Assembly (NCBI GenBank): GCA_958427355.1
Contig: CAUACA010000003.1
Location: 1 to 64,000, forward strand
Source: an uncultured Collinsella sp.
GTDB lineage: Bacteria > Actinomycetota > Coriobacteriia > Coriobacteriales > Coriobacteriaceae
Length of the DNA stretch: 64,000 bases
Direction of reading: 5' to 3'
Shown here: one piece after another, positions 24,562-32,886 of the stretch
Layout of the letters: each line of letters opens with the position of its first letter
Position numbering within the stretch: the first letter of the stretch is position 1
The notes under the pieces: generated by a model
Told to the model about the DNA's origin: nothing
The model's input: the letters and a program-made list of their open reading frames with translations, nothing else
Databases searched by the model: none
Translations under genes and position numbers: made by a program

Positions 24562-25035
24562 ATGATTAAGCTTACGAGAGTTGATTACCGATTGATTCAC
24601 GGCCAGGTCGCCATGTCTTGGACACATGCGCTGGACGTCGATTGCATCCTGTGTGCCAGCGACGCCGTGGCAAAAGACGACATGAGAAAAGCCGCTTTGA
24701 GGCTCGCCCGCCCCAGCGGCGTTAAACTCGTCATCAAGGATGTTGACGCTGCTATCGAGGCGCTCAACAGCGGCGTCACCGACAAGTATTCGCTGTTTAT
24801 CATTGTCGAGACGATCGAGGATGCCTATCGCCTTGCTAAGGGTTGCAAAGACATCAAGGAGATCAATTTGGGCGGAACTCGAAAGTCTCCCGAGACCACG
24901 CTTCATCCGACCCCCGCGATCTTTGCGACCGAAACCGATGCCGAGCATATCCAAGAGCTTGTCAACGATGGCGTGGTTATCGAAATCCGTCAGGTCCCCA
25001 ATGACTCAAAGGTATTTGCCAAGGACGTTTTCTAG
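24562..25035 (+). CDS. PTS mannose/sorbose-family IIB subunit
   Basis: A 157-residue cytoplasmic EIIB. MIKLTRVDYRLIHGQVAMSW carries phospho-His13; CASDAVAKDDMRKAALRLA and EINLGGTRKSPETT complete the signature. ATG 24562 is preferred because GGAG (24549-24552) lies 9 bases upstream; an ATG at 24553 would be too close. It receives phosphate from IIA at 24080 and gives it to the sugar passing through IIC/IID at 26346-27967. A strong terminator follows it, so the SIS-IIC-IID part probably has a separate promoter. Confidence 0.93.
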   Translation: MIKLTRVDYRLIHGQVAMSWTHALDVDCILCASDAVAKDDMRKAALRLARPSGVKLVIKDVDAAIEALNSGVTDKYSLFIIVETIEDAYRLAKGCKDIKEINLGGTRKSPETTLHPTPAIFATETDAEHIQELVNDGVVIEIRQVPNDSKVFAKDVF

Positions 25036-25084
25036 CTGGAAACATGCCATTGTCTGGCATTTATTAATCAGGTCCTCCTTTCTT

Positions 25085-25117
25085 AAGCCCGTCGATCATT
25101 TGATCGGCGGGCTTTTT
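25085..25117 (+). terminator. Intrinsic terminator inside the second PTS cluster
   Basis: AAGCCCGTCGATCA pairs with TGATCGGCGGGCTT (one G-T pair) and is followed by TTTTATT. It separates IIA-IIB from SIS-IIC-IID. Confidence 0.93.
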
Positions 25118-25162
25118 ATTAAAGAAAAATCAAAAAAATCTGAAATAGTTCTTGCATAGTTA

Positions 25163-25183
25163 GTTATATAAAGTATTATAACG
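25163..25183. promoter_or_regulatory. Candidate operator/promoter before the module-4 SIS gene
   Basis: AGTTAT and ATAACG form an imperfect inverted repeat within an AT-rich stretch just after the terminator. The ATAACGTC word matches the motif before genes at 4497, 5762 and 11769, suggesting cross-talk between modules 2 and 4. Confidence 0.4.
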
Positions 25184-25229
25184 TCATGGGATGAATGAAG
25201 GGTTCATCCAAGTGAGTTAGGAGTAAGGG

Positions 25230-26264
25230 ATGTTCAATTTCGATGAGCCTCGTTACGAGAAGGTTGTGAGCGATGCCCTCGCTCTCCGTCCTCAGATTGA
25301 GGCTGCCGTGGACAAGGTCTGCGAGCAGGGTTATTCCAACATCTTCTTCATCGGCTGCGGCGGCACCTGGGCCCACACGCTCCCGATGAAGTATTGGGTC
25401 GAGACCACCACGGCCGACGTCGACGTCCACTGCGAGATTGCCGCTGAGTTCCTTGCATGCCCGCCCAAGACCTTCAACAAGGACTCGGTCTGCGTCTTCT
25501 CCACCCGTACCGGCACCACCCCCGAGATCATCGAGGCCGCCAAGTTCTGCCAGGAGCAGGGCGCCCGCACGCTGATGTACGTCTCCAACGACAACACCCC
25601 GGCCACCGAGTACGCCGACTACAAGTTCTTCAGCTTCGCCGAGGACGACGTCCTGTGCGAGGCCATCTACACCTACCAGATCACGCTGGTCGCCCGCTTC
25701 CTCAAGAACGCCGGCGCCTTCCCCAAGTACGACACCTTCATGGAGGAGTTCGGCAACATCGCCCCGTACCTCATCAAGGCCAAGGACGCCCAGGACGAGC
25801 GCTGCGCCGCCATGGCCGAGGACTTCAAGGACACCGACTACCACATGGTGATCGGCTCCGGCATGCTCTGGGGCGAGGCCTACGACTACGCCATGTGCAT
25901 CCTCGAGGAGATGCAGTGGATCAAGACCAAGTCCATCCACGCCGCCGAGTTCTTCCACGGCACCATCGAGCTGTGCGAGGAGGGCACGAGCCTCATCATG
26001 CTCTACGGCGAGGACGACACCCGTAAGCTCATGGACCGCGTGGACAACTTCACTCACATGCTCGCTGACGAGAAGGGCGTCCATGTCCGCGTGAACAAGT
26101 TCGACACCGCCGAGGTCGAGCTGCCGTTCAGCGACCCCGAGTTCCGCAAGATCGTCTCCCCGATGGTCACCTACACCATCACCGAGCGTCTGAGCTGCCA
26201 TCTCGAGCACGTCCGTAACCACCCGCTCACCACGCGTCGTTACTATCACCAGATGAACTACTAA
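25230..26264 (+). CDS. SIS-domain sugar isomerase/deglycase, FrlB-like (module 4)
   Basis: A 344-residue double-SIS protein. NIFFIGCGGTWAHTLPMKYW, CVFSTRTGTTPEIIEAAKFC, HAAEFFHGTIELCEEGTSLI and the C-terminal TRRYYHQMNY fit the FrlB/GfrE/GfrF group that splits fructosamine or glucosamine-type 6-phosphates. It lies between IIB and IIC of the second PTS, an arrangement that links it to that transporter. Codons are almost uniformly C-ending over long stretches, unlike IIA, IIB and IID of the same cluster, so it is either expressed far more strongly or has a different history. Ribosome site: GGAGTAAGGG before the ATG. Confidence 0.87.
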   Translation: MFNFDEPRYEKVVSDALALRPQIEAAVDKVCEQGYSNIFFIGCGGTWAHTLPMKYWVETTTADVDVHCEIAAEFLACPPKTFNKDSVCVFSTRTGTTPEIIEAAKFCQEQGARTLMYVSNDNTPATEYADYKFFSFAEDDVLCEAIYTYQITLVARFLKNAGAFPKYDTFMEEFGNIAPYLIKAKDAQDERCAAMAEDFKDTDYHMVIGSGMLWGEAYDYAMCILEEMQWIKTKSIHAAEFFHGTIELCEEGTSLIMLYGEDDTRKLMDRVDNFTHMLADEKGVHVRVNKFDTAEVELPFSDPEFRKIVSPMVTYTITERLSCHLEHVRNHPLTTRRYYHQMNY

Positions 26265-26345
26265 TCCTCTCAAATTGCTGCGGTTGTCTGCAGGCGAGCT
26301 GCGCAGAACGCCTCGCCTGCAGACCTGTTTCTGGGGTTGATCGAA

Positions 26346-27119
26346 ATGGTTGTCCAGTATCTTCTAGTTGCACTGGTCGCATTTATTGCGTCCATGGACG
26401 AGCAATTATTTGGCATTACGATGCTTGGTCGTCCGCTGTTTACGAGCCTGTTCGTTGGCTTGATCCTTGGCGATGTCCAGCAGGGCGTTATCGTCGGCGC
26501 TGCTTTGGAGTCCATGTTCATGGGCGCCATTATGGTCGGTGCGGCGGTTCCTCCCGAGGTCTATGCTTCCGGCGTGCTTGGCTGCGCGTTTGCCGTCATT
26601 ACGGGTACGGGCACGGCAACTGCCGTCGCACTCGCCCTTCCCGTCTCCGTCTTCCTTCAGGTGTGGCGTAACTTCTGCTACGCCGTTCCGGGTGCCTTTG
26701 CCTGCAAGAAGATTGAGACCGCTCTGGCAAATCGCGATCTTGCCAAGGCGAACCTGTACCATCTGACCGTCGTGCCGCTGTCGATTGGCATTCAGTCTGC
26801 ACTGCTGGTGTTTTGCTCGCTGTTCTTTGGTGCCGACCTCATCAACAATGCGCTCAACGCGATTCCGCAGTTTGTGATGGACGGCCTCAACGTTGCATCC
26901 GGCGTCATGGTCTGCATCGGCTTCGCACTTCTTATTAGGACCATGGGCGATAACAAGCTGCTTCCTTGGCTGTTCCTGGGATTCATTATGGTCATCTACC
27001 TCAAGATGGACGTTATCGGCGTCGCCGCAGCTGCCATTTGCGTCGCACTGCTCCTGGCCTTCCGCGAGGGCTCGTCCGGTCCGCAGACGGTTGCTGCAGA
27101 TGAAGAGGAGGACTTCTAA
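26346..27119 (+). CDS. PTS mannose/sorbose-family IIC membrane subunit (second system)
   Basis: A 257-residue hydrophobic IIC. The N-terminus MVVQYLLVALVAFIASMDEQLFG and LILGDVQQGVIVGAALESMFMGAIMVGAAVPPE are typical, as is the acidic tail (ADEEEDF). It forms the sugar channel with IID, whose ATG overlaps this stop codon by one base. ATG 26346 is used; a TTG 9 bases upstream is less likely. It pairs with the IIA/IIB at 24080-25035 and SIS at 25230. Confidence 0.92.
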   Translation: MVVQYLLVALVAFIASMDEQLFGITMLGRPLFTSLFVGLILGDVQQGVIVGAALESMFMGAIMVGAAVPPEVYASGVLGCAFAVITGTGTATAVALALPVSVFLQVWRNFCYAVPGAFACKKIETALANRDLAKANLYHLTVVPLSIGIQSALLVFCSLFFGADLINNALNAIPQFVMDGLNVASGVMVCIGFALLIRTMGDNKLLPWLFLGFIMVIYLKMDVIGVAAAAICVALLLAFREGSSGPQTVAADEEEDF

Positions 27120-27967
27120 TGGCTACCCAGAACACCGACCTCAAAGAGGCCAAGAAGGACGCGATTATGAGCCCCGATATGTATCGGAGCATGTTCCTTC
27201 GCCAGTTTACGAGCCAGTGCTCGCAGTCGTACGACAAGATGATGGCAATGGGCTTCATGTACACCATTCAGAAGCCCCTGCGAAAGATCTATCCCAACGA
27301 CGACGATTACTATGCGGCGCTCGATCGCCATACCGAGTTCTTTAACATCACGCCTCATGTGCTTCCGTTTGTAGCCGGCCTAACGGTTTCGATGGAAGAG
27401 CAGGCGGCTGCCGATAAGAACTTTGACACGTCCTCGATTAACGCCATGAAGGTCGGCCTCATGGGACCGCTTTCCGGCATCGGCGATTCGTTCTACTGGG
27501 GTACGTTCCGCGTGGTCGCCGCCGGCATTGGTATTGGCATCGCGTCGACGGGCAACCCGCTCGGCCCCATCGTGTACGCGCTCATCTACTCCGTGATTAA
27601 CTTTGCAACGCGTATCGTCGCCGCCCATCTGGGATACGACCTGGGAACCAAGTTCCTGCAGCAGTCCGAAGAGAACAACCTTATGTCTCGCATGACGCAT
27701 GCTGCTGGTGTCCTCGGAATGACCGTTATCGGCGCCATGATTGCGGCGCAGGTCTCGCTGTCCACTGCTTTGACCTTTGATGTGGGTGGTTCGGAGATTG
27801 TCCTGCAGGATCTGTTCGATTCGATCTTCCCCGGCCTGCTGCCCTTGCTGGCAACGTTCGCTTGCGTTGCCCTGTACAAAAAGGGTGTCAAGACCATTTG
27901 GATTATTATTGGCATCTTCGCGATCTGCATCATCGGAACAGGTTTGGGAGTGTTCGCGGCGGCGTAA
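27119..27967 (+). CDS. PTS mannose/sorbose-family IID membrane subunit (second system)
   Basis: A 282-residue IID. MYRSMFLRQFTSQCSQSYDKMMAMGF, YAALDRHTEFFNITPHVLPFVAGL and MKVGLMGPLSGIGDSFYWG match the family motifs also present in the IID at 7530. The start overlaps the IIC stop (TAATG), so the two are translationally coupled. It is the last gene of the second PTS cluster and is followed by a strong terminator. Confidence 0.93.
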   Translation: MATQNTDLKEAKKDAIMSPDMYRSMFLRQFTSQCSQSYDKMMAMGFMYTIQKPLRKIYPNDDDYYAALDRHTEFFNITPHVLPFVAGLTVSMEEQAAADKNFDTSSINAMKVGLMGPLSGIGDSFYWGTFRVVAAGIGIGIASTGNPLGPIVYALIYSVINFATRIVAAHLGYDLGTKFLQQSEENNLMSRMTHAAGVLGMTVIGAMIAAQVSLSTALTFDVGGSEIVLQDLFDSIFPGLLPLLATFACVALYKKGVKTIWIIIGIFAICIIGTGLGVFAAA

Positions 27968-28012
27968 AGTTGACTGCTATGCTCGCGCGTTGGATAACTA
28001 ACTGACCGTTTG

Positions 28013-28048
28013 AAAACGGGGTTCGGCGTAAGGCCGGCCCCGTTTTTT
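28013..28048 (+). terminator. Intrinsic terminator of the second PTS cluster
   Basis: AAAACGGGG at the left and CCCCGTTTT at the right, with an inner CGGC/GCCG stem, followed by TTTTTT. Confidence 0.92.
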
Positions 28049-28107
28049 GTTTGAGGGATTTTCCGACCGTCCAAAAATCCACGCCCATGCATCACTCACG
28101 TATCTCT

Positions 28108-28338
28108 CATCTCTCACTCGTCTCTAATATGAGAGATAACAGAAAGACGAGAGATAAATATGAGAGATAACTGATCAGCAAAGAGACAAGCAATCATGGT
28201 ATTATCTCAATACTGATTGTTCTACCAGCAAAAACATGTTTAAATGAAACAAATGGCAGATATCTTATCTTTCATCTCTCACTTATCTCTAATATGAGAG
28301 ATAGCAGAAAGATGAGAGATAATTACGAGAGATAACTG
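28108..28338. repeat. Duplicated GAGATA-palindrome array ahead of the AlbA_2 gene
   Basis: Two direct copies of a ~66-bp unit start at 28108 and 28273 (offset 165). Each contains CATCTCTCACT, TCTCTAATATGAGAGATA (a palindrome TATCTCT/AGAGATA), then two more AGAGATAA words. In all, at least eight AGAGATA or TATCTCT words occur before the start at 28398. The array fills most of a 430-bp gap that otherwise holds only the PTS terminator. It looks like a cooperative operator; the likely binder is the downstream gene product (inference). Confidence 0.75.
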
Positions 28339-28397
28339 AGAGACGAAGGAAATCTATTCGCGGCATTCTCCGCCGGGCCGAGCGAAAGGACATGCAG

Positions 28398-29864
28398 ATG
28401 AACGAAAACGAGCTGACCGGTCTGCTCGAGTCTTTAAGGCGCATGGGCTCGGACGATCTTAACGTCGAGGTCAAGGAGAGCGCCACGACGCTTTCCCGCG
28501 ACGTATGGGAAACGGTTAGCGCATTCGCGAATACCGCTGGCGGAATTATCGTGCTCGGCGTGAGCGAGCGCGCGGGCTTTGTCCCGGTTGAGAACTTTGA
28601 GACCGAGAAGGTGCTCAACCAATTCGTAGCGGGCATGGGTGATGCCGGCGGGCGCGGAAAACTGGCCAATCCGCCCAAATACACCATTGAACGCGTGGAG
28701 CTCCAGGGCACCGTGGTTCTGGTCATCACAATTGAGGAGCTCGACCCGTCGAGCAAGCCTTGTTATGTCATAGAGCGGGGCGCTCAAGGCGGCAGCTACA
28801 AACGCATCGATGACAAAGATGCCCCGCTTTCGTCGACCGAGGTGCTCGCATTGGCGTCATACGGTCGAGCGACTCCGAGCGATCGCGACGCGGTGGCGGG
28901 CGCGGGCGCGGACGATCTCGACGAGACGCTGGTCGACCGTACGATAGATCGGGCTTTCTCGTTGACGCCCCGGGCGATGCGCGGCGCGCCGGACAAACAA
29001 ACGAAGCTGGAGCGCCTAAATTTCCTTGATTCCCAGGGCAATGTCACCAAGGCTGGACTCCTAGTTGCGGGCACCTACCCTCAGCAGTTTTATCCCAAGC
29101 TCTTTATCGACATGGCTGTCTATGCGGGGACCCGGAAAGGCGCGGCGGGGTCGTTGAGGTTCATGGACCGTACGATCTGCGAGGGAACGTTGGGCGAAAT
29201 GATCTCGGATGCCGTCGCGGCAATCGCCAAGAATTTGCGGCGAACCTCGACGATCCAAGGCGTCTCGCGTGTCGACTCGCTGGAGATTCCCGAGGAGGTT
29301 CTGCGCGAGGCAATCGCCAACGCCGTAATCCATCGAGAATACGGGGATCGGTCCTGTGGACAATCGATTGCCGTCGACGTCTTTGACGATCGTGTCGAGG
29401 TGACGAATCCTGGCGGCCTTTACGGGGGAAAGACTCGCGAGAACTTGTTTGACGGCAGCTCCCGATGCCGTAACGCGACGCTCGTGAAACTCATGTCGAT
29501 TGTCCCGCCGCCGGATGGCGCAGGTTCGCCGGCTGAGGGCAATGGCTCGGGCATCCCGATGATGATCGATGCCATGCGCGCGCATGGTCTGGCCGAGCCC
29601 CTGTTCTGCCCGGGGTTCGATCGGTTCAAGGTCGTACTTTACCGTTCAAAGATCGAGCCGGTCGATCATGGCGGGGGCTTAATTGTGACGGCACTCAAAC
29701 ACTACGGCGAGCTGGGGACGCGTGAGCTGGCAGAACGCACGGGGCTTACAATTTCCCAGGTAAGGTCGCGCGTCAACGCGCTCATTGCTCAAGGCGAGCT
29801 TGAGCCCACGGCGCCGGCGACGAGCCGCAACCGCAAGTATCGACTGTCAGAGCGCGTGGAATAA
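28398..29864 (+). CDS. AlbA_2 (Schlafen-like) / HATPase_c_4 putative transcriptional regulator
   Basis: A 488-residue protein. Residues about 15-150 form an AlbA_2 domain (VEVKESATTLSRDVWETVSAFANTAGG, IIVLGVSE, YKRIDDKDAPLSS). Residues about 280-430 carry the HATPase_c_4 part (REAIANAVIHREYGDR, VEVTNPGGLYGG). A C-terminal winged helix follows (GTRELAERTGLTISQVRSRV). Such proteins are annotated as ATP-dependent helicase-like or DNA-binding regulators and their role is unresolved. The start is ATG 28398, 7 bases after GAAAGGA. It stands alone behind the GAGATA array, which suggests autoregulation. It could belong to stress or defence functions, but no partner is seen. Confidence 0.85.
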   Translation: MNENELTGLLESLRRMGSDDLNVEVKESATTLSRDVWETVSAFANTAGGIIVLGVSERAGFVPVENFETEKVLNQFVAGMGDAGGRGKLANPPKYTIERVELQGTVVLVITIEELDPSSKPCYVIERGAQGGSYKRIDDKDAPLSSTEVLALASYGRATPSDRDAVAGAGADDLDETLVDRTIDRAFSLTPRAMRGAPDKQTKLERLNFLDSQGNVTKAGLLVAGTYPQQFYPKLFIDMAVYAGTRKGAAGSLRFMDRTICEGTLGEMISDAVAAIAKNLRRTSTIQGVSRVDSLEIPEEVLREAIANAVIHREYGDRSCGQSIAVDVFDDRVEVTNPGGLYGGKTRENLFDGSSRCRNATLVKLMSIVPPPDGAGSPAEGNGSGIPMMIDAMRAHGLAEPLFCPGFDRFKVVLYRSKIEPVDHGGGLIVTALKHYGELGTRELAERTGLTISQVRSRVNALIAQGELEPTAPATSRNRKYRLSERVE

Positions 29865-29964
29865 ATGCGCTAGTGGACGAGGCGACCCAATAATCGACCC
29901 TCAATTGGCGCCCACTAAGGTAAAGCGGTTGTTGCTCAGTCGACGGTGATGCTAAAGACTCGGC

Positions 29965-30456
29965 TTACGCTGGCATGGCCCCGAACCCGTCCATCAAGAA
30001 CAGCCTAAGAACCAGCTTGATGACATATCCCAGTTTGACTTCTGCCGCGTCAAAGACGTGGCGCTCGGCGAGCTCGCTGCAGTATGCATAGATGTCACGG
30101 ATAAGGTCCGCGCCCGAAAGCGTAAACATGTAGCCTGCGTCTGAAAGCGCATTGGGTGCGGCGGGCAACTTGGCCATGTGGCAGAACGTTTGCAGGTCGG
30201 GCGCCATAACATTCTGGTAGTCGAGGTGGCCGTTGGCATCCTGTTCGGCAAGCTCCAATTGGCGCACGAAATCCAGCGCCGCTGCCAGCACAAAGCTCGG
30301 CGTAGGCGCGTTGACGTCCTGAGTGGTCGCCACGAGCCTGCCCGCCGCCTGCGTGACAAGCCAAGCGACCTCGCGCTGGCAACGCACGGCCTTGCGCGTA
30401 ACCGGCTTGATGGACGAAGAAGAAACGCTCCCCTTAGGCGGATTCGAAGCAGCCAT
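29965..30456 (-). CDS. Hypothetical protein, mostly helical
   Basis: A 163-residue soluble protein that I do not recognise. After a Ser/Lys/Pro-rich N-terminus (about 20 residues) it reads as amphipathic helices: CQREVAWLVTQAAGRLVATT, FVLAAALDFVRQLELAEQ, LIRDIYAYCSELAERHVF. No catalytic motif, membrane segment or signal peptide is visible. The start has a good GGGAGGG ribosome site on the minus strand. It converges with the AlbA_2 gene and diverges from the HNH nuclease gene. Confidence 0.65.
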   Translation of the reverse strand: MAASNPPKGSVSSSSIKPVTRKAVRCQREVAWLVTQAAGRLVATTQDVNAPTPSFVLAAALDFVRQLELAEQDANGHLDYQNVMAPDLQTFCHMAKLPAAPNALSDAGYMFTLSGADLIRDIYAYCSELAERHVFDAAEVKLGYVIKLVLRLFLMDGFGAMPA

Positions 30457-30671
30457 AAGACCCTCCCATGAACAATCCGGCCCAACAAGCCCGGATGAAA
30501 CACGTGCTACATCAGTATACAGGGGAGTGGGGTAGCGGGGTACGAGCGCGCCAGCGGCAAACCGAGAGCATCAACGATGCGCCGATCGCGGAATGAGATC
30601 TCGTAATAATTGACTCTCGGTCATATCATTGAGGGGCATGACTCGCGTTCGTATGGTTGTAGGTGCTGGCG

Positions 30672-31754
30672 ATGAACGACATTGACCTTGCTGTTCCGTT
30701 GATGGATGGACCAAGCTATGACCGTGCCTGCAGTCTCGTGCCTTCTGAATACGTTGAGGCATGGGAGTGGTTTCTGGGTGAGGAGCAGCGCGGCGGCGTT
30801 TGGACCAGCCTTCCGCACCACACCAAGGAAGATAGCCCTCAGTATCAGTATCGTTTGAGAATTGGCTCGGACTTCTTTCCCGTAACGCGGGATTCAGGGA
30901 TCTTCTGGCCGGGCCAGGATCGGGTGAAGCAAGATCCCAATAAGATCTTTGCGCTTTCGGTCCATAACTCTAAAAAGAGCTTCTACACCGATGTGCCTCC
31001 GCTCTATTTGGACGATGGTACGTGGGTCATTAAGTACTCGGTTCAAGCGCCGGGTACCGTTGGTTTTCGAGACCAGAATTACAACCGTAAAATGCTCAAC
31101 TGCATGGAATGTGGCGTTCCGGTCGGAGTCATATTTGCAACCGAGGTGGGCTACAAGGTGCTCGGCCTTGCGTTTGTTGAGCGGTTCGAGCCCGAAAACG
31201 GATGGTTTGTTCTGCACGGTCCTGTTCATAAAGGCGGACCGGACCCTCGTTTTGCACCCGACATGAGTTATCTGAAGCACATGCCCGTCGATATTGAGTT
31301 TGCCGGACAGGGTGCGACCGACGACGAAAAGGTCCGCTATGCGTTAAGGCGCGAGCGATTGGGGCAGCAATGGTTCCGCAAGCAGCTCGTTGCCGCCTAT
31401 GACGGCCGTTGCGCGGTGTCGGACTGCGGCGTCAGCGAAGCTCTGGAGGCTGCACATATCGAGAATTACTCGGGACCCAAATCGCAGGTTGCCAGCAATG
31501 GCATTCTGCTTCGGCGCGATCTTCATTCCCTATTTGATGCTCACCTGATTTCGTTTGAGCCTGTTTGCGGCGAATATCGGCTGTGCGGATCGTACCTGCT
31601 GGATAAGACCGACTACGCTTCCTTTGCGGGTGCGACGCTAAGGCAGCCGAATGAGCGTCAGTGGCGACCCAATACGGTGTTTCTTGAGGCCCATCGCATT
31701 GAGTTCGATCGCTCGGAAAAGAAGCGTGAAAAGGCGGGGCTTCTGCCGTATTAG
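30672..31754 (+). CDS. HNH endonuclease with N-terminal recognition-like domain
   Basis: A 360-residue protein. The C-terminal third is an HNH nuclease: CAVSDCGVSEALEAAHIENY (zinc Cys and first His), SNGILLRRDLHSLFDAHLI (Asn and second His). The N-terminal 230 residues include GTWVIKYSVQAPG, FRDQNYNRKMLNCMECGVPVGVIFA and VLGLAFVERFEPENGWFVLH, a layout that recalls the modified-base reader domains (SRA-like) of type IV restriction enzymes. That makes it a candidate modification-dependent restriction nuclease, which is an inference from layout only. ATG 30672 follows AGGTG; a GTG at 30663 is possible. No methylase lies nearby, in keeping with a type IV enzyme. Confidence 0.78.
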   Translation: MNDIDLAVPLMDGPSYDRACSLVPSEYVEAWEWFLGEEQRGGVWTSLPHHTKEDSPQYQYRLRIGSDFFPVTRDSGIFWPGQDRVKQDPNKIFALSVHNSKKSFYTDVPPLYLDDGTWVIKYSVQAPGTVGFRDQNYNRKMLNCMECGVPVGVIFATEVGYKVLGLAFVERFEPENGWFVLHGPVHKGGPDPRFAPDMSYLKHMPVDIEFAGQGATDDEKVRYALRRERLGQQWFRKQLVAAYDGRCAVSDCGVSEALEAAHIENYSGPKSQVASNGILLRRDLHSLFDAHLISFEPVCGEYRLCGSYLLDKTDYASFAGATLRQPNERQWRPNTVFLEAHRIEFDRSEKKREKAGLLPY

Positions 31755-31876
31755 CGTATTTGGCTTTGGTATTCTTTGACGATCGTGTTGTTTGATCGGA
31801 TCGCGTGGCGATACAATCTCGCGCACGCCCGCCGGTGCATGCTCTTCCTGTTTTGTATAGCGAGAGGGGAGCGTGT

Positions 31877-32161
31877 ATGAGCTGGCGAGGCGATATTGCG
31901 ATGGGGAAGTACGGAAAACTGCCGTGTGCCCTTATAGACAACAATATGTTTCCGAGCGTAGAGGTTGATTGCGGGTCGTTTGTCGTCACCTGCCCTTGCT
32001 GCGGCTCGCAAATACCGTGTCTCGATATTCGGTTCATCGATGCGCGCGACAGACTCAGCGACGAAGTGAGAAAACAGACAGGCGTTCATATGCCGGTGTA
32101 TCCGGAGAAATGCCCTGTTTGTGGCCTCGATATCGTGTATGACGCCGGCGACGAGGGATAG
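31877..32161 (+). CDS. Small zinc-ribbon-like protein
   Basis: A 94-residue soluble protein. Two Cys pairs, CPCCGSQIPC and KCPVCGLDIVY, spaced about 40 residues apart, should form one zinc ribbon. The N-terminus (MSWRGDIAMGKYGKLPCAL) is not recognised. ATG 31877 is chosen because GAGAGGGGAG precedes it by 6 bases; an in-frame frame extension to 31805 has no such site. It follows the HNH gene on the same strand after 122 bases. Its partner or role is unknown. Confidence 0.65.
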   Translation: MSWRGDIAMGKYGKLPCALIDNNMFPSVEVDCGSFVVTCPCCGSQIPCLDIRFIDARDRLSDEVRKQTGVHMPVYPEKCPVCGLDIVYDAGDEG

Positions 32162-32199
32162 GTGATGCGGAGGAGCTGGCTGTGAAGGCTTCTCCGTCT

Positions 32200-32886
32200 C
32201 TACAAATAAACCCCCTCACCGAGTTGCCTGTGGAACTCGGCGTGATGGTCGCGTGCCCAGGTAAAGAGCGCCTGGTCAAAGTCGGTGCGCGTGGTCGGGA
32301 CGCCAAAGACGCCGGCAACTTCGACGCGTATAAACTCCAGTGCCGGCAGCTTGTTGATGGCAGTGAGGGCAAACGGGGACGAGGGCTCCTCGAACAGATA
32401 GCGGCTGCCTTGCAGCGCGTCGCAACTGGTGCACGTGTTGCCGAGCGACGGGGCTTTGGAGGCTCGCGCGCCTACGGGCTTGTAGCCGCAGCGCTTATGA
32501 AGGTAGTCGCGGATCTCGCCCGGCACGCAGCCAAGAGCGGGCACGATGGCGAGTGCGTTGGCGTTGGCCGTGTCGATGGCAATGTGCCCGGACTCGTTGG
32601 GCGCGTGCGCGATGGCGACGCTCTCGTCGTTATCGGTTCGATAGGGAATGCCGAAGGCCGCGACCGAGGTCTCTTTGTGACACTTCCAGCACTCGCGCTT
32701 GCCCAGTACTAGATATATATACGGCGCTGAGGGGTCGGATCGGTCAACACCGGGCAGCCACTCGGCAAAGGGCTCGGGGTTGACGCCGCCGGGTACATAC
32801 CAGACCTTCTTGGTCCGGTCCCATTTGGCGCCCAGCGCCTTGGCTTCTTCTTTGTGCGAAAAGGGGACATCGAGCTCGGTGCGCAT
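32200..32886 (-). CDS. DUF5710-domain protein with zinc-finger-like Cys pairs
   Basis: A 228-residue protein. The first about 45 residues form a DUF5710 domain (LDVPFSHKEEAKALGAKWD, then KVWYVPGGVNPEPFAEWLP), a short module found in primases, DNA-metabolism and mobile-element proteins. Further on are ECWKCHKETSV and NTCTSCDALQG, two Cys pairs that could bind zinc. The C-terminus is unrecognised. The start is ATG 32886, 5 bases after AAGGAG; the frame continues 12 codons upstream without a site. It converges with the zinc-ribbon gene. Function unknown. Confidence 0.75.
   Translation of the reverse strand: MRTELDVPFSHKEEAKALGAKWDRTKKVWYVPGGVNPEPFAEWLPGVDRSDPSAPYIYLVLGKRECWKCHKETSVAAFGIPYRTDNDESVAIAHAPNESGHIAIDTANANALAIVPALGCVPGEIRDYLHKRCGYKPVGARASKAPSLGNTCTSCDALQGSRYLFEEPSSPFALTAINKLPALEFIRVEVAGVFGVPTTRTDFDQALFTWARDHHAEFHRQLGEGVYL

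Noticed and set aside
28108..28338. A CRISPR array
   Set aside because: The GAGATA words are short, irregularly spaced and palindromic, and the two larger units are not separated by a series of unique spacers; no cas gene is present.
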